From Phallusia mammillata (taxonomy: Eukaryota > Chordata > Ascidiacea > Phlebobranchia > Ascidiidae), in contig QLIY01000476.1 of assembly GCA_003260075.1 (NCBI GenBank), positions 35,369 to 99,368 on the forward strand: a stretch of 64,000 bases of DNA, written 5' to 3'. The stretch's first letter is position 1; every line of letters starts with the position of its first letter. The notes under the pieces are model-generated. The model was not told where the DNA came from. It searched no databases and saw only the letters and a program-made list of their open reading frames with translations. Below are positions 13,001 through 27,500 of the stretch, in pieces. The position numbers were made by a program, and so were the translations under genes.

Positions 13001-13592
13001 TTGTGCATACCGTTGATAAACCTGAATAAAACAGAAAATGTTTTGGGCCATTTGAGTGGTTTTGCTTGCAAGTAAAACCAATTACAAAATTTGAAAAGCT
13101 GCGTTTAATGCACTATTTGTTTATCTTATAGGACAAACGTTGATACTTGCAGAGCAACCAGCATCCTTCAGTCAAAACTTTTTACCTTCCATGTTCGTCC
13201 AAAGTCGCTGGATTTTTCAAGCGTCATGGCCCCAGGTCGGGGACTCCGGAATTGCATGATTAAGTGGGTGAAGTAAAATGTCGTCTCCAGGTTAAACTGA
13301 AGTGTAACTTCCTGCTCGTTATTTGCAGCTTGCCACCATGTGTGTGAATGCAAGTACGTGGAATCTGTCATGAACGAGCTCGGGTGCTCGTGACCTCGTT
13401 TGCCGGCCTTGCAGCGTCGGCAGACCGGCGGCGAACAATCCTGAGGGCCGGCTTCACAAAATTCCTCGCCGGCGTTTTGACCACATGTGCTGGACGCCAA
13501 TATGCGGCGACCCGCGGCCAAGTTGCCCACGTCTCCATGGCAACTGTATCGTCCGCATTGTTGCGCGGCAACGAGTGTCGTCACCGTGAAGC
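4015..13592 (-). CDS. NTN4: netrin-4 (beta-netrin), signal-peptide exon not assigned
   Basis: Secreted laminin-related protein of basement membranes. Minus-strand exons, 5' to 3': 13186-13592, 12902-13021, 10338-10658, 8609-8735, 8241-8429, 7636-7829, 7275-7360, 7065-7201, 5945-6013, 5000-5170, 4015-4187, all in phase, giving about 663 residues plus the missing N-terminus. Order: laminin N-terminal domain ([48 protein letters not shown]), laminin-type EGF repeats ([17 protein letters not shown]-like [40 protein letters not shown]), a linker, then a C-terminal netrin/NTR module ([36 protein letters not shown]). These match netrin-4 rather than netrin-1. The NTR module is spread over three small exons 0.8-0.9 kb apart. 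The first exon must end with one base of a split codon; a candidate (13811-13832) is only phase-compatible. The gene is head-to-head with DOCK. Confidence 0.93.
9523..9590. promoter_or_regulatory. NRF-1-type and CRE-type motifs in a netrin-4 intron
   Basis: A perfect NRF-1-like palindrome (GCGCATGCGCA, 9523-9533) is followed 50 bases on by a perfect CRE palindrome (TGACGTCA, 9583-9590) in the intron between 8735 and 10338. Both are typical of promoters or enhancers. Function is inferred from motifs only. Confidence 0.4.
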
Positions 13593-15570
13593 CTGTGGAA
13601 AATCAATCATCCTGATTAGATGACAATAACGATTAAAGGAAAGTGCAAGTAGCCTTTGCTTACGTCACTTGCCTGAAACTGTACTTGTTTACGACCTTCT
13701 AGGTGCGCATTAACCCCAAAAGATTTGCTAAACCTCGTTGCCGACCTTTAGCCAACGTCAAACCCGATCTACGTTACGTAATAATACACTGGTATTGGGT
13801 TCGGAAGCACCTTTTCCAAACAATGCAGCCATTGTCTATCGATTCTACGTGTTTACAAAGCAATGTTTGCCTGGAAACCCAGCGCTGACCCTGAGACTGG
13901 GGTCGTTTTGGGGGTTACGCTAGCTCACCCAACACCACGTAGGTGGAGTTGTGGCCTATCCGCCGATGGTAGAGGAAAGGGTAATTGGTTGGCTGCAGGC
14001 GGCAGGTGCGAGAAATTTAATGAGCTCCTGTTTACTGCGTAAGGCAGTCAGGCGCGTGGCACTCACGTTTGACTTTTATGCGTCGTGATTGCGGGATCAA
14101 CATAGAGTCATAGGTTCAAGCCGCCCTCACAGCAGGATTATGGTTTTGCTCGAAACACTTACACATTCAACCGCCACAATCTACCGTTAAGTTAACTTAA
14201 CATGCAGTATATACCTTATTTTTAAATATGACAGGACATACCAGAAAACAAATGGTGGCATACAAAGCACAAAAGCAAATCTTTAAAAGACATTAGGGTG
14301 TTGCTTACCAAAAATCCACAACAAGATTCTTGAGTATAAAGGCATCGGTTTTCCTGTCATATCATAAGAAGTGAAATTCGCGGCTAAAACCTTGCGACGT
14401 CGGTAGCATTAGGCTTACCTATACTAAACCCAAACTCGAAAGCCAAAAACCTGTTAATTTCTCTAAAACATAACATTGCATTACTAAACTGCCAATAAAA
14501 AATCCTTTCACGCATGTTGTTTTCCTATTTGCGACTCACAAACAAACAAAACGCCAACTGAAATTTCATGTGGGCTATATGTTATATTCGTTTGCTATTT
14601 ATGCTTTCGTAGGTATTTCCCAGCAAGACAAACTCATAACTACCTTTGACATTTTGCGGCAACAGCGCATACATATCGTTGCTTACAAGTGCACGCAGCT
14701 CTAGCAAATATGTTCGTTCAAATTTCTGTGCATCTGTTTTTCGTCCAATACAAGTGTAGCAATCGCAAGCAAAATTGACTCTCTAGCACCCAATACTATT
14801 TAGCGGTACTATTTTGCGTCATTAAATTGTAATAAATAATTAGAAATTTATAGTATGTACGCATTTGGTTGACAATATTGCACTACTTTAACAAATCAGA
14901 TTTAGTGCTTGCATGTAGTACAAAAATTTTGCACAAGTTTGACGACAATTGGCAAAGACTTCGTGACGGATTATTATTATTGATTTGAACAGACATCAGA
15001 AAACGTGTCGTCTTTATGTGTTAATAATCATTAATGTGTTAATATTCGGTTGCAATAACCGGAATATAGCGCGGGTTTGCAGTTTCGTATTAATAACTGC
15101 TGCCTATTTATACTTTTTGCCGCCGCGTTTATATCTACGTACGCTGTACCGGGTTAGTTGACTTCCGACTTATGATTGTGAGGCCTATTGCTGTCAACAG
15201 GTTTGTTTTTGTAGTTTTTGTCACGTTTTCATTTGTCAAAACTTACCAAGTCGCTGTTTTTAAAGTAGGTGCAAAGCACTTCGCACAAATTGCAAATAAT
15301 TTAAACAAATGACCTTACATTTGCACCTTTTTTGGTAGCTTTAGTTTGATGTTTAGTTTTCAGATAAGTGTTTAACTATTATTGGATTAAAGTAGTTTTC
15401 ACAATTTGTTTAGATTTTTGTGTGTGGTTTAAATATGGTGTCTTTAGGAAATCAGATCTATTTGCATTTTGCAATGAAAGAATATGTTTGACTTGATATT
15501 TGATATCATGGACTTAAATATTGTTAAACCTGATAACTGCTAGTGTTGGGATATATTTGAGTTTGTCAGC
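13593..15570. other. divergent intergenic region between netrin-4 and DOCK
   Basis: About 2 kb separating the first confirmed netrin-4 exon from the DOCK start codon. It should hold both promoters and the netrin-4 signal-peptide exon. A minus-strand open frame at about 14645-14790 looks protein-like but I cannot tie it to a family. No clear TATA box can be assigned. Confidence 0.5.
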
Positions 15571-18500
15571 ATGCCTGGTTCTGGGTGGATTTTGCCGGTT
15601 AAGGCAAAGTATGGTGTAGGTGAGTATTCATATATATTTGCTAAAAAGACTGTGTAAATGTATGACATGCTATTCTACACATTGCACAGCCAAGATGTTT
15701 TTTGTGCTTGTTAAGTTTATTTCTGCACCCAACTTGTTTCTAGTGCATTGAAAAACTAGAAATCTTACAAAGTCAAACTTCCAAAGTTTACTTGATTTAA
15801 GTCTCTGTAGTTTAAAGAATTAAACCACACAAAAGAATTAAAAGTGTATTTCATTTTCATTATGAATCAAAGAATACAAGTTCTGCATTTTCAGACAGAG
15901 TTTATCTAACTTGATTTGGTTCAATTTTTTAGCTGTTTACAACTATAATTCAAAAAATGAACACCACCTGAAGCTGTCAGTTGGGGACACGGTTCATATA
16001 ATAGAGGAATATGAAGGTGAATTATTGTTGATTTTGTGATTATTTAATATTTGCAACTGAAACATAATACTGCTCATTGAAAACCAATTATCAATCATAC
16101 TAAACTGGTGCCTTGACTACAGTTTACCTGACTTTGTTTTGGTTTTAGGAAAATGGTATCGTGGCTACATCATTCTAAACAAAGCTGTCAAGGTATGAGC
16201 TAACTTAAAATGATTAAATTTGCTAGTTATTGGTTTCCATTGATTTGTTTCTAATATTACTTGTATAAAACATACATGACAAACATGTGGGATTTAAGTG
16301 TTTTTACGTAATCATTCATATACTTGTGTTTTTAAAGTGTATATATACTGGTTGCAACCATGATGGAAAGATATACATCTTTGCAATAAAATCGTTTGAA
16401 TCAAACACACTTAAATTTTGTTCCAAATATTGAACAAAATTATCATTTGTTCCCAGGGTATTTTTCCTGCAAGTTATGTCCACTTAAAAGAGGCTATTGT
16501 TGAAAGGAGGGGGTGAGTTTCTCTCATTATTAACACTAATGCATTTTTGATAAACACGTAGTGCCATTGCAGTGCAATTTTTTTGAAGTATATATTATCT
16601 ATTTACATTGTCATTATTTGCAACACAGAAAGACAGAGAGTATTGTCACCACAGAGCTTCCAATAGTGCAAGAGGTTTCCCATGTACTACGAGAATGGGG
16701 AGCTATATGGAAAGACATGTTTATGGTTAGTTGTTGGAGTTTTTCTATTGAACTGTATAATATCCTATTTTTAATTCTACATCAACAGCTGAATCGAGAT
16801 GAACGGGTGTTCACTCATGTTTGCAAAATGATGCGAGAATTAATTTACATGAGACGACAAGTTGTGTCAGGAACTTTGCCTGCTGATGAGCTGGGGCGAA
16901 CATCCCATCAAATTGCAGACAGAATGGATTATGGCAATCGCTTACTGCAACTCGATCTAAGCATTCGCAGCGAAGAAACTTGTATCCCAGCTGATGTTCA
17001 GACATTGTCTGCTGTCGAAGTGTTTAAACTGGTAAGTTCTGTAATTGGTCACAGTTGGAAGGAGTTTTATGTGAAAATAGAATCCATTCACACATTGTAG
17101 TTCTGGGTTACATTGCTTACAAAACATACTATTGGTTTTGTTGTTACATATTTTGCACTGCTTCGCTTTAGATTTAGATCAATATCTTCAATACCTTTCT
17201 GGACAAATTGCTGTTTTTATTTTTTAGCATGAAAAAGCGTCCATAAAGGTTGACCGACGTATTGCTGAAGAAAGGATACACAGTGGTAAAGAATCAACCA
17301 CAGAAGTAATTCAGGACAACAGAAAATCACATGTGGACAGGTAAACTAGTTACCAATGTTTAAATTACAAAGCAACTGTACAATGTTTAATATTTACCTT
17401 TACTTGCAGCTTGTTTGTGATGGTAAAAAACTTTGTTTGTCGAATTGGTGAAGATGCCGATGTTTTTATGTCACTGATGTGCGAGGACAGAGAAATCATT
17501 CCTATTAGGTAAAATTCCGAACATTGCATGTGTACATGTTCTTTACTTGCCAGTGAATGTGCAATTCTTTCAGTGAAAACTACTTTGTGCGATGGGGAAG
17601 TCAAGGTCTGCCCAAGAACATTGAAATGCTTAACAACCTCCGGGCTATTTTCACTGTAAGTTGTTGCCATGTAAACAAAGCGGTAGATGAGTTGTTAAGG
17701 ATTTGCCAATCAGAGCCTATCATAGTTCCAACTTATTGCATAACCTTCCAACCATGTTTGCAACGTATATTAATAGAAAAAAATGTTTTAGGATTTGGGG
17801 AGCAAGGATTTACAAAAGGAAAGGATATTTTTGGTTTGCAAAATTGTGAGAATAGGTGGGTTTTATTGTTAGAATATTAAGTCTAAAGTTTTCTGTCTAT
17901 TTTTTCCTAACAATAATATTGCTCTGTTTTTTAAATATAATAATGTGTCCTTTTTTCCACTTGCTCTTGTATACCCACGCATTTGCTTAATTAACTGTAC
18001 TAGGTCGAATGGATCTAAAGGTCACTGAAACCAAAAAGATGACCCTTGGACTAAGAAGAGCTTTTGGTGCTGCTGTCATGGATATCACAACAATTATGAA
18101 AGGATCCACAGAAAGTGATGAAGACAAACAGCATTTTATCCCTTTTCTTCAGTAAGCTTTTTAAATTGATTGTTTAACCATAATTTTAGGGTTGCTGACC
18201 TAATAGTTGCTTTCTTAAACAGAGTCTCTGGTGAAAATGAAAGTTTGCAGCAGGTCATCCAGAGAGCAATAAGTAGTCGTGGTGATATTAATCACAAAGG
18301 ACAAGGTCTGTGATTAATTGCCGTCTTAGGTTGTATTTGTTTTTGTAATGTACAGTATACAGTGGCATGTTGTAATGTAGAATATAAATATCGGATTGCA
18401 TCAATGTAACATAAAAGATAATCATATATGGGAGGAGTTTGCAAGTTGCATTTAAAATGCAGGTTTATGGGTGTCACTAAAGATGCTTAATGGTGATCTG

Positions 18501-21500
18501 AAGACCATCCGACATGACTTTCCCCACTTGGTCGATAGAACAACGGCGGTTGTCAGAAAAATGGGTTTTCCTGAAATTATTATGCCTGGAGATGTTCGCA
18601 ATGATTTGTATGTTACAATCATCCAGGTACACATTCATTTTTTTATTAGTACTTTGCCTGATCAGACAAGATATAGATACTGTTTGTACCCCAAAAACTC
18701 TAATAAACTGTCTGATTGTTATGTGCATGTTTGTTATTCCAGGTCATAATACAGACCTGTTTTAATCCTTGCTATGTATACACCACAGTAGTGGGAACCT
18801 GACAGGCTTGCCTCTTTAGTGTTGTTGTGTAGTCGAAGCATTGCATTTCCTGATGGTGTCACTCATGTTGGCATGTATTCAAGCCTATGTATTTTGGTCT
18901 TCACAATCTCAATACGTTTTTGCAGTCTCATCCAATGTTATGTTGATTACAGGGTGAATTCGAAAAAGGCAGCAAGACTGCTCAGAAAAATGTTGAAGTT
19001 ACTATGAGTGTTTGTAATGAAAAGGGCGCTGTCATTCCTGTAAGTACAAAAATACATACACAGGATGTTATTATGTCTTCTTAAATTTTTTACCGGGTGT
19101 TCAAAGTTACAAATAAAATGTGAATAATTAGACAATAATTTGTGACTTGACCGCTCTACTGAAATATCAAACCAAACTTTAAATGGATATCTTACCTCAA
19201 GTGTTCAACAATTCTTGATGTAACTAACCCTTATCTGCATTTTTGTTTCTGAGATATATTTGTGCAGGTACGAGTAACACCTTAAATTTAACAGTTTTTA
19301 ATGTACATGTGCATACAGATTGTAGTCAGCATGGGATCTGGGGAAGACCCTGAAAATCAATATCGCTCACACATCTACTACCAGAACAAAACTCCAAAAT
19401 GGATGGAGGTTGTCAAGGTATGTGTTGAACAACTTTGTGTGTTTACATTGTAAGGAAATTTCTGCTTGTTTTGTAAACCATCACCAAATGCATGCACCAG
19501 ATTTCAAATATTGCAATGCAGGAAACAAATGTGTTTCAGGTCCAAGTCCCCATTGAGGATTTTTATAATGCACATTTGCGCTTCACATTTCGCCATCGCT
19601 CAACTACTGAAAATAAAGACAAAACTGAGCGGGACTTTGGATTAGCATTTGCTCGTCTTATGAGGAATGAGGGAACTACACTTCATGATGGAATACACAA
19701 TCTGCTAGTTTACAAAGTAAGTAGGTTTCAGTCAGGCTATCTATGTTTGCTTGGATAATCATCTAGATTTTATTGGCAACAGGTAAACAATTACCATGTG
19801 TTAATTTAGGGACCTGTATTCCAGCATGAATTGTGACTATGAAAATTAAAAACTTGGAACATACAAATTTAGTCGATAAAAATATGTCGCATTATGAAAA
19901 AAAATATATGCATGAAGTGTATTTTCATTTTTAGGTTGAATCTCGCCGACTTGAGGCAAACGATGCTAAAAAGTACCTCAACTTGCCATCTACTCGTGAA
20001 GAATGGGAAATTATGCAAAATTCACATAAGGGCAAGGGAGGGGTGTCACCTTCAAGTGGTCATCGCTCATTTGCTCCAAGGGCCGAGGGTTTTACAGGAA
20101 GCAAAGATGTTTTTCAAATCTCAACACTTGTCTGCTCCACAAAACTTACTCAAAATGGTGAGGTTCTTAATGCATTCTTCAAATGGTAACTTTTTGCAAG
20201 TAATTTTTGTATCTGGCTTCACTTTTTGCAGTGGATTTGCTTGGATTGCTTAAGTGGAAAGCTCAACCAGCGAAGTTAAAAAAGACCCTTGAATCTATTA
20301 TGAAGGTGGATGGTGAAGAGGTGGTGAAGGTACTAAATTCAATTTGTCAAATTTATGTCTAACTTCCATTGAAGGACACTGCTTAAATGAGTACCTTTTC
20401 TGTAGTTTTTGCAAGACACCTTGGATGCCTTGTTTAATATACTGATGGAAAACCCTGAAAATGGATCTTATGACTCAATGGTGTTTGATGCACTGGTAAG
20501 TTTTATACATACCTGGAGTTCAAGTGCGCATGGCAAATCAATTTATAGCATTGCTTTTTTTATTTCAGATATACATCATTACTTTAATTGCTGAAAAGAA
20601 ATTCTTTCATTTCCATGCTGTACTGGATAGTTATATCCTTGAACATTTTAGTGCAACTCTCGCTTATGAGTAAGACTTGGCTATCCCAAATTTGCAAATA
20701 AAAAAAATGCTAATTATTTTTTTTATCACACTATCTGCAGAAAGTTAACAGCTGTTTTGGTGAAATACCTGGATCAAGTGAAAAATGCAGATTATCGTGA
20801 ACCACTGTTAAAAGCACTCAAGTCGTTGGAATATATTTTTAAATTTATTGTCAGATCAAGGGTTCTTTTCCAACAGTAAGTAAATGTTAGGTTTTAAAAC
20901 TGTAAGTTTGGTATTTTTCTTTGTATTTGTTTTCATATATTGACTCTCGTTTGAAACCACCATATGTTTAGAAGCAATTTTACGTTTTATTTTGTCCTTG
21001 TCCAGTTAGCCTGTAATCTAATTGGTTAGACATCCCAATTATATTTGGGTTTTTTTAGGCCCCCTGAACTGATCCCACCAACGTTCCCCACCGCCGTGTT
21101 TACCCACAATGCGCCAACCTTAGTTTCTTGTAATACACAATCACATAACGCCTTATAATACGGTGTGGCTGCAGCGCGTTCAGCCATGATTCACCAATTG
21201 TGCACTTTTTTGCGCCCCATAACGTTTGAACGTTGTGCATCTATTTCCGGCTTGGTGATTGTTTTAGTGCTATTGTGTTGCTATAAAGAAAACAATCTCA
21301 TCTCATCATCTTTCATACCTTGTTTTCTGTAGGTTCGATGACAAGGGTCGCCAATCGTTCGAGCAAGGAATACGAAAGGTCTTCGAGGCGATCAACAAGC
21401 TAATGAAGATCACAGATGACTCGATGATCGTCCTGCAGGTAACGCAATAATTGTTTACCTTGACAATTGGATGATTTCACGTTACGAGCTTTTTCATAGG

Positions 21501-24500
21501 ATTTCCTAGGCCGTTTTATAGACACGGACTGCTGTGTTTTGTAGCAGGTTTCCGGCAGTTCATGTAAACGCATATATTAAACAACTGGTTTCTTAAACAA
21601 GTTTCTTAAGTACCAAATGCAAATAGAAATATCATTAGGTTGTCTACTTTGTAACGCGATGCTCGTCGTTAAGAAACGTGAACAAGCATTGAGGTTGGTT
21701 CAGAGCTGTACCAAACACGACCTTGTTTAATTTTATTGCAGGCAACGGCCATGAAATACGCTCCATCGGTGATTAAGGACGTAGTCACCGTGTTTGAACC
21801 AAAACAACTAAGGTGAGCAGAAGCAACAAGCAAGGCGTGCCATGGATTAATTACCTCCATTTCACCTCACGCACCTCTGTTTCCTCCATTCATTACTATT
21901 TCTACACACAAACAGACAACAGCGGCAGCCCAGTCAGCTCACCAGGAAATGGGCCCCATCACAATGCACGCGTTCTCTTTCTTTCTCTGCTGTTTGCTTT
22001 AGCCTGCGGTCATACGTCGTGAGTCGGAAAGCGTAGACAGCGTCATTGGATCGCTATTGGTCGGCGGCGCGCGACATGCTCTGGCGGGCCTGTTTAAATA
22101 CGCCGGGCGCAGCAATAGGACAAGGCATGTACAGATGATTTCAGGTGTAGTGTTACTCGAGACACGTAGTCGCATTGTTTATTGGTGTCACTTAGAAACA
22201 TCAGTTGAGAGGGTACCGAGTAATGGACTTGCCAGATAAGGTTACAGTTATAAGTGGGGTTTAATTGGGCCGATTGAAACCGCGTGCTGTTAGTCAGCGT
22301 GTTTACTTTAGTGTAGTTGTCTAGCTGGCCGTGGATTTGTGTAGGACCAGGTAAGCAAGGATTTATTTCTACCGTGTTGTTGTAGCCAGCGCTAGGATTG
22401 TTTCAATAAGTAGCAAGTGATGGACCTTCGACGAAAAACCTCATTCAGTTTGGTGGACAAGGTCATACGACGCACTCCGTCGAAGCGTAAGAACCAAGTT
22501 ATTGGTGAAAGTTGTACACCAGGTTCTACTGGCACCCCTTCCAAAAGAAGACTTAGGCACATTGGCTCCGACCTTGTAAAGCGAGTTGAAAGTGCAGTAC
22601 AGGCTAAGAAGATAGAGCACAATCAGAGGTATGATACTGTGCTGGGCAAAACGTGGATGTTTTTGTACCCAGGCTACTTATTTTTAGTGACAGTAGTAAT
22701 AATATACCCTTTTTGCTAGTGGAAATATGTTGCCTTATTGTACATATAGCCTACATGTCAAAATTTACTTGACATAGCCCCCACTGTTGCAAGACTGCAG
22801 TAATGATTCTAGTTGTTGTTAGTGGAAATGTGTTGCATAGTTGTTGTACATATCAAAAATTTATTTCACAGCCTGCTGCTACAAGATTTCATCAAAAACG
22901 TTCCAGCCGAGCGGTTGACGCGACAAAAAGTTGTTTGCATGTTGGACATTGTGCACAGTGACATATTTAAGATCCAAGGTATGAAATGATGTGTTTCGTT
23001 TTGCAATATTCACCTGTAAAATTTAGACCAACCCTTGTCAAGGTGGTGTTTGTTTGAACAGAATGTCGTGTCATCCTCTTGAAAATGATGATGCTTCACT
23101 TGAAAGAACTCCTAGAGAAAGAAGAAGAGCTTGAAGTTTGCGTTCACTTGCTGGGCGATATCCTTACCATGCTTCGTTCTTCTAACGTGATTGGAATATT
23201 TCTTTGTTCCAAACCTATTTTTTCTTCTCTAACCCTGCAATTTTTGCGCAGGACTCAAACAAAAGCGATATTCAAGAAGTGACCAACACCCTTCTCCGAA
23301 CGGTGATTCAGACCGTCATTAGACTTGATCGCAAAGGCAAACAAGCAGTAAGATTTGCAATCCTCAGTACGAAGTTGGTTTGTTTACCTATTTTTTCTGT
23401 GTTTCAGGCAAGTTTCGTAGCGTGTCTCATATCGATGTTACGACAAATGGAAGAATACCATTATGACGCATATCTCTCTTCGTTTCCAAACAAATTTGAC
23501 CTCATGGTAATGTGAAAAAAAGTCTATGGGTATCTTTTACTTGCTCGTGTTGTCTTGTCTTAAAATAGCCTTTAACAAGATACAGTAACCCTAAAAATGG
23601 CCGGTTGTATAAATCTAAACGTTTTTGAAGACATGCCAAAAATGAAATATTACAATGTAGCCTAGTCTATGTCATATAGTTTTTGGCCCCGAAAGTGAGT
23701 TGGTTGGTTGCTTTGCTTTTAAAATTTTTGTCAGATGTTTAAATTTAGTTTTAAATTACGATGTAAATTTAAATGCCAAGGTAAATCACCTTTATAAAAA
23801 ATCCTGACTTTTATTGATTAGCCTAGCCTATATGTTTTTGTTTTTAAAGGATTTTTTAATGGAAATCTTCTCGCTGTTTAAAGACCTCATTGACAACAAC
23901 GTGTACAGAAACGATTGGATTACAATGACGTCGCTTCAAAACTTGTAATTGAGCACCGTTTTCTTTACACCTTTGAAATGAACCCGATAACATAACCTCA
24001 ATTGGAAAAGTTGTGAATAAAATTGCATTTTGTATTTTTTAGGACGTTCATGAGAGCAATCAAGTTTTTCACCAAAACCCTAAACAAGTCATTCCTGGAC
24101 GAAAATTCATTTGAATCTCAGGTTCGTGTTTATTTAACAAGTGTAGTTTAAACGCTTGTCGGTCCATTACTAGTTTTGTCATCTTTCACGTAAAACCGTA
24201 CATGACGCACCGAGCGAATGTTCTCTTATAGTGCATGATCTTTAACTGCCTTTTAGTTGCGTTTATCTAAAGGTCATAAAATGGGATATGCTAACTTGCT
24301 GCTGCAGCGTTATTTGAGCTTTTTCGCACGAATTAAAGGGGGCCTGTAAACGGTTTTAATTAACACCAATAGATTTTAAACTAAATACACTTTACTAGTT
24401 GCTGGATTGTAGGCTACTTGCTAAAAAAACTTGTCCGCCAAACTTAAGATTTTCATCAACATTATTTGAAGTTATGAGCTTAATTTTCACCATGTGTAAA

Positions 24501-27500
24501 TTCCACAGCTTTGGAACAACTTCTTTCACCTTGGTGTGACCTTCCTAGCCCAGGACGCCCTACAAATGGAACGATTCTCTCACAACAAACGCCTCAGCAT
24601 GGTTAAAAAGTAAGCGCACGCTCCCGCATCATTCGAATGTTATTTTTCAAACGCGACATGCGTCACACTATGCGCTCAAGCATGACCCGACCAAGACTGT
24701 TAATTACTGGTTCGCTTGTTTGCAGGTATGGAGATCTTCGATGCGAGATGGGATTTGAAATCAGAGGAATGTGGTTCAACCTGGGTAGGTGCCTGATTCT
24801 TGCACTTGCGGCCCATGAATGTAACTTCATTACCCGACTGATAAAAGTTAAAGCATATAAGTTATTTAGATGTGTTTCTTTTTTGACCTAAATTCAAAAG
24901 CGGTATTTGTATTGCTTAACTGTTTTGAAACATGTTTCTTATACATATAAATTAAACACGATAAACATACAAATTTCCAAGAAAATTCCTAATAAAACCA
25001 TGTGACTTTTGTATCCAATCAGGTCCTCACAAGATCAAGTTCATACCGGGCATGGTCGGTCCAATGTTGGAAATGACGCTTGTGCCCGAACCCGACTTAA
25101 GAAAAGCGACGATTCCAATCTTCTTTGACATGATGCAGTGCGAGTTACATAGCAAGGGAAACTTCAAAACGGTTCGTGTTTACTTCCGGGTTTATTCATT
25201 CATTGTTTTCCTCTTACGCTCCCCAAATTATTCTCAATTGTGTTCTGCGTTAAGTTATATATATTACAGTTTTTTCCTTATAGTGATGGGTTTTTAAGGG
25301 CATTAAAACAAGCCACTTGGCTAAATAGGCATGCTTTTTCCATTATGGCTATAACTACAACATTGTTTTATGCTCTTCTCTTTGTTTGTGTTTGATTAGC
25401 AAGTAAAGTAACACTTCTTGAGCATTTACACGCTACTTGTATCTTTTTTAACGCGACAACCCCTAACAAAAAATAATCATAAAATGACAATTCTGAAATA
25501 CGATTGCATTGCTATCTGGTCGAATGTGATTTTGTACATTCAAAACAACTAGTAAATTTAAGTTGCCCTTTTTCTTGGCTTTTAGTTTGAGAACGAGATG
25601 ATCACGAAGCTTGATGTACTTGTGGAGGGTGGGAGAGGTGACCAGGAGTACAGAAAACTCTTCAACGAAATGTGAGTAATTCGTCTCATTCATGTTCAAA
25701 AATGATTTTGAGAAAATAAGTGTTTGTGCAGTAGTGTAGCTGCAAGCTAATATGTAGTGGCTCCTGAACCCCGGGAGTAAACTAAAAATACATTTATGTC
25801 AACGATCACGGAATCAAGTTGCTGCTAAAATTCTAATGATAATAATAATGATGGAGCGACGCTTTTGAATCTGTCAATTAACAAAGTTCCTTTATGAGAT
25901 CTGGGAAAAAATAGAAGAGTAAATCATTTTTCAAGAAAGACAAATAGGCCAATAATATGGTTTCGAAGTAGTTTCGAGCTTTAATTGAAATAAACATTTT
26001 GGAATCAAATTTCAGCATGTCCGAGTGGTGTGGAAAGCATCAATACTTGCGTACAACGGGAGTGGAGTTTGTAAATCTCGTCACCAAGCTTCTCGGTCGC
26101 CTGCTTGACTACCGCGATATCATCAGAGACGAGAACCGGGACAATCGGATGAGCTGTACCGTAAATCTCCTGGTAAGTGCCACAAGTATCAATAACACCC
26201 TATTGAGTTTGTCGTATAATGATTACTGCAAAATGGTACCACAAAACATCCAAAAAATGTTTGTGCTGAAAAAAGCAAATTTACCTATTGTCACGTAGAT
26301 GTATTGTCTTTTTACAGCATTTTTAACAAACTACGCTGGGTTTCGTGTAGGATATAGTTAAATATTTGTTTTTCAATGCAATTATTTGACCGCTGCAGAA
26401 TTTCTACAAAGACATCAACCGGCTTGAGATGTACGTCCGTTATCTCTACAAGTTATGCGATCTACATCTCGAGTGCGAGAATTACACTGAGGCTGGCTTC
26501 ACGTTGCTACAACACGCACAACTGCTGAATGTAAGTACAAACGGTTAGCACCAAATATGAGACGGTACGCGCATTACGCACTAACAACTTTTTAATAAAG
26601 CGCTTGATTTTCAAAGGATGCCTTTTTAACGAACTGAGAAATCTTAATTTGTACAAACCTTTTGCCGACCACCACCTTTTTGGTAACTGCTTAAATTTCG
26701 GGAAAAATGCCCTGATTGTAAACAATGCGCTTTAAAACTATTAGCTGAGCACCATAAAACATTGTCTTTTCTGTAAATTCACCGCACAAACCCATCGACT
26801 GGTCAAGTAGAAGAAGATTGTAAGCAAATTGACTGATGTATTGTCATGTAGTGGTACTGAGGGCCCCTGGTCTTACCTTTACATGTTTAGCTATCTGTCA
26901 AATTCACGACATATCAAACCTTTATCTTGATGTGCAGTGGTCGGACGAAGTTCTTATCACCCGCAACCTGCGCTACAAGGAAGCTCAAACTCACCGGGAG
27001 TTGAAGGAAGCTCTCTACTACGACATCGTTGATCTCTTTCAGCGGGGTAAGATGTGGGAGGAGGGAATCAAACTGTGCAAGGAGCTCGCCGTCCAACATG
27101 AACAAGAAACTTTCAGATACCAACTCTTGTCTGATATCCTGGTAGGTTTATTCGATGGTTGAAGTAAATGTATGATGTCTTTGGTCTGAAACATTTATAC
27201 ATTGCTCAACTCGTATTTAGCTAGGATGCCATCAATACATTTGTGGATAGTATGAACTCTTTAATAGCGGCAACATGGAACAGAAAGCCACACGTGTCAA
27301 CTTTGTAAAAAAAAATCACAAATTATTTCTTGCCTACTTCGTCGCTTTAGGCTTGTTAGGGACACATACAGGCAACAAAGCACAAAGATTTATGTTTGAC
27401 AGCTTGTTCAATTTGAAACCTTCAACTACATTCTTTCCCAATTCTGATTGTTTGTTTACTAAATCCAAATTTTCACAGATTAAACATTTTTTCATTTTTT

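Noticed and set aside
14040..14135. Possible tRNA (B-box-like GGTTCAAGCC)
   Set aside because: No matching A-box and no cloverleaf could be drawn.
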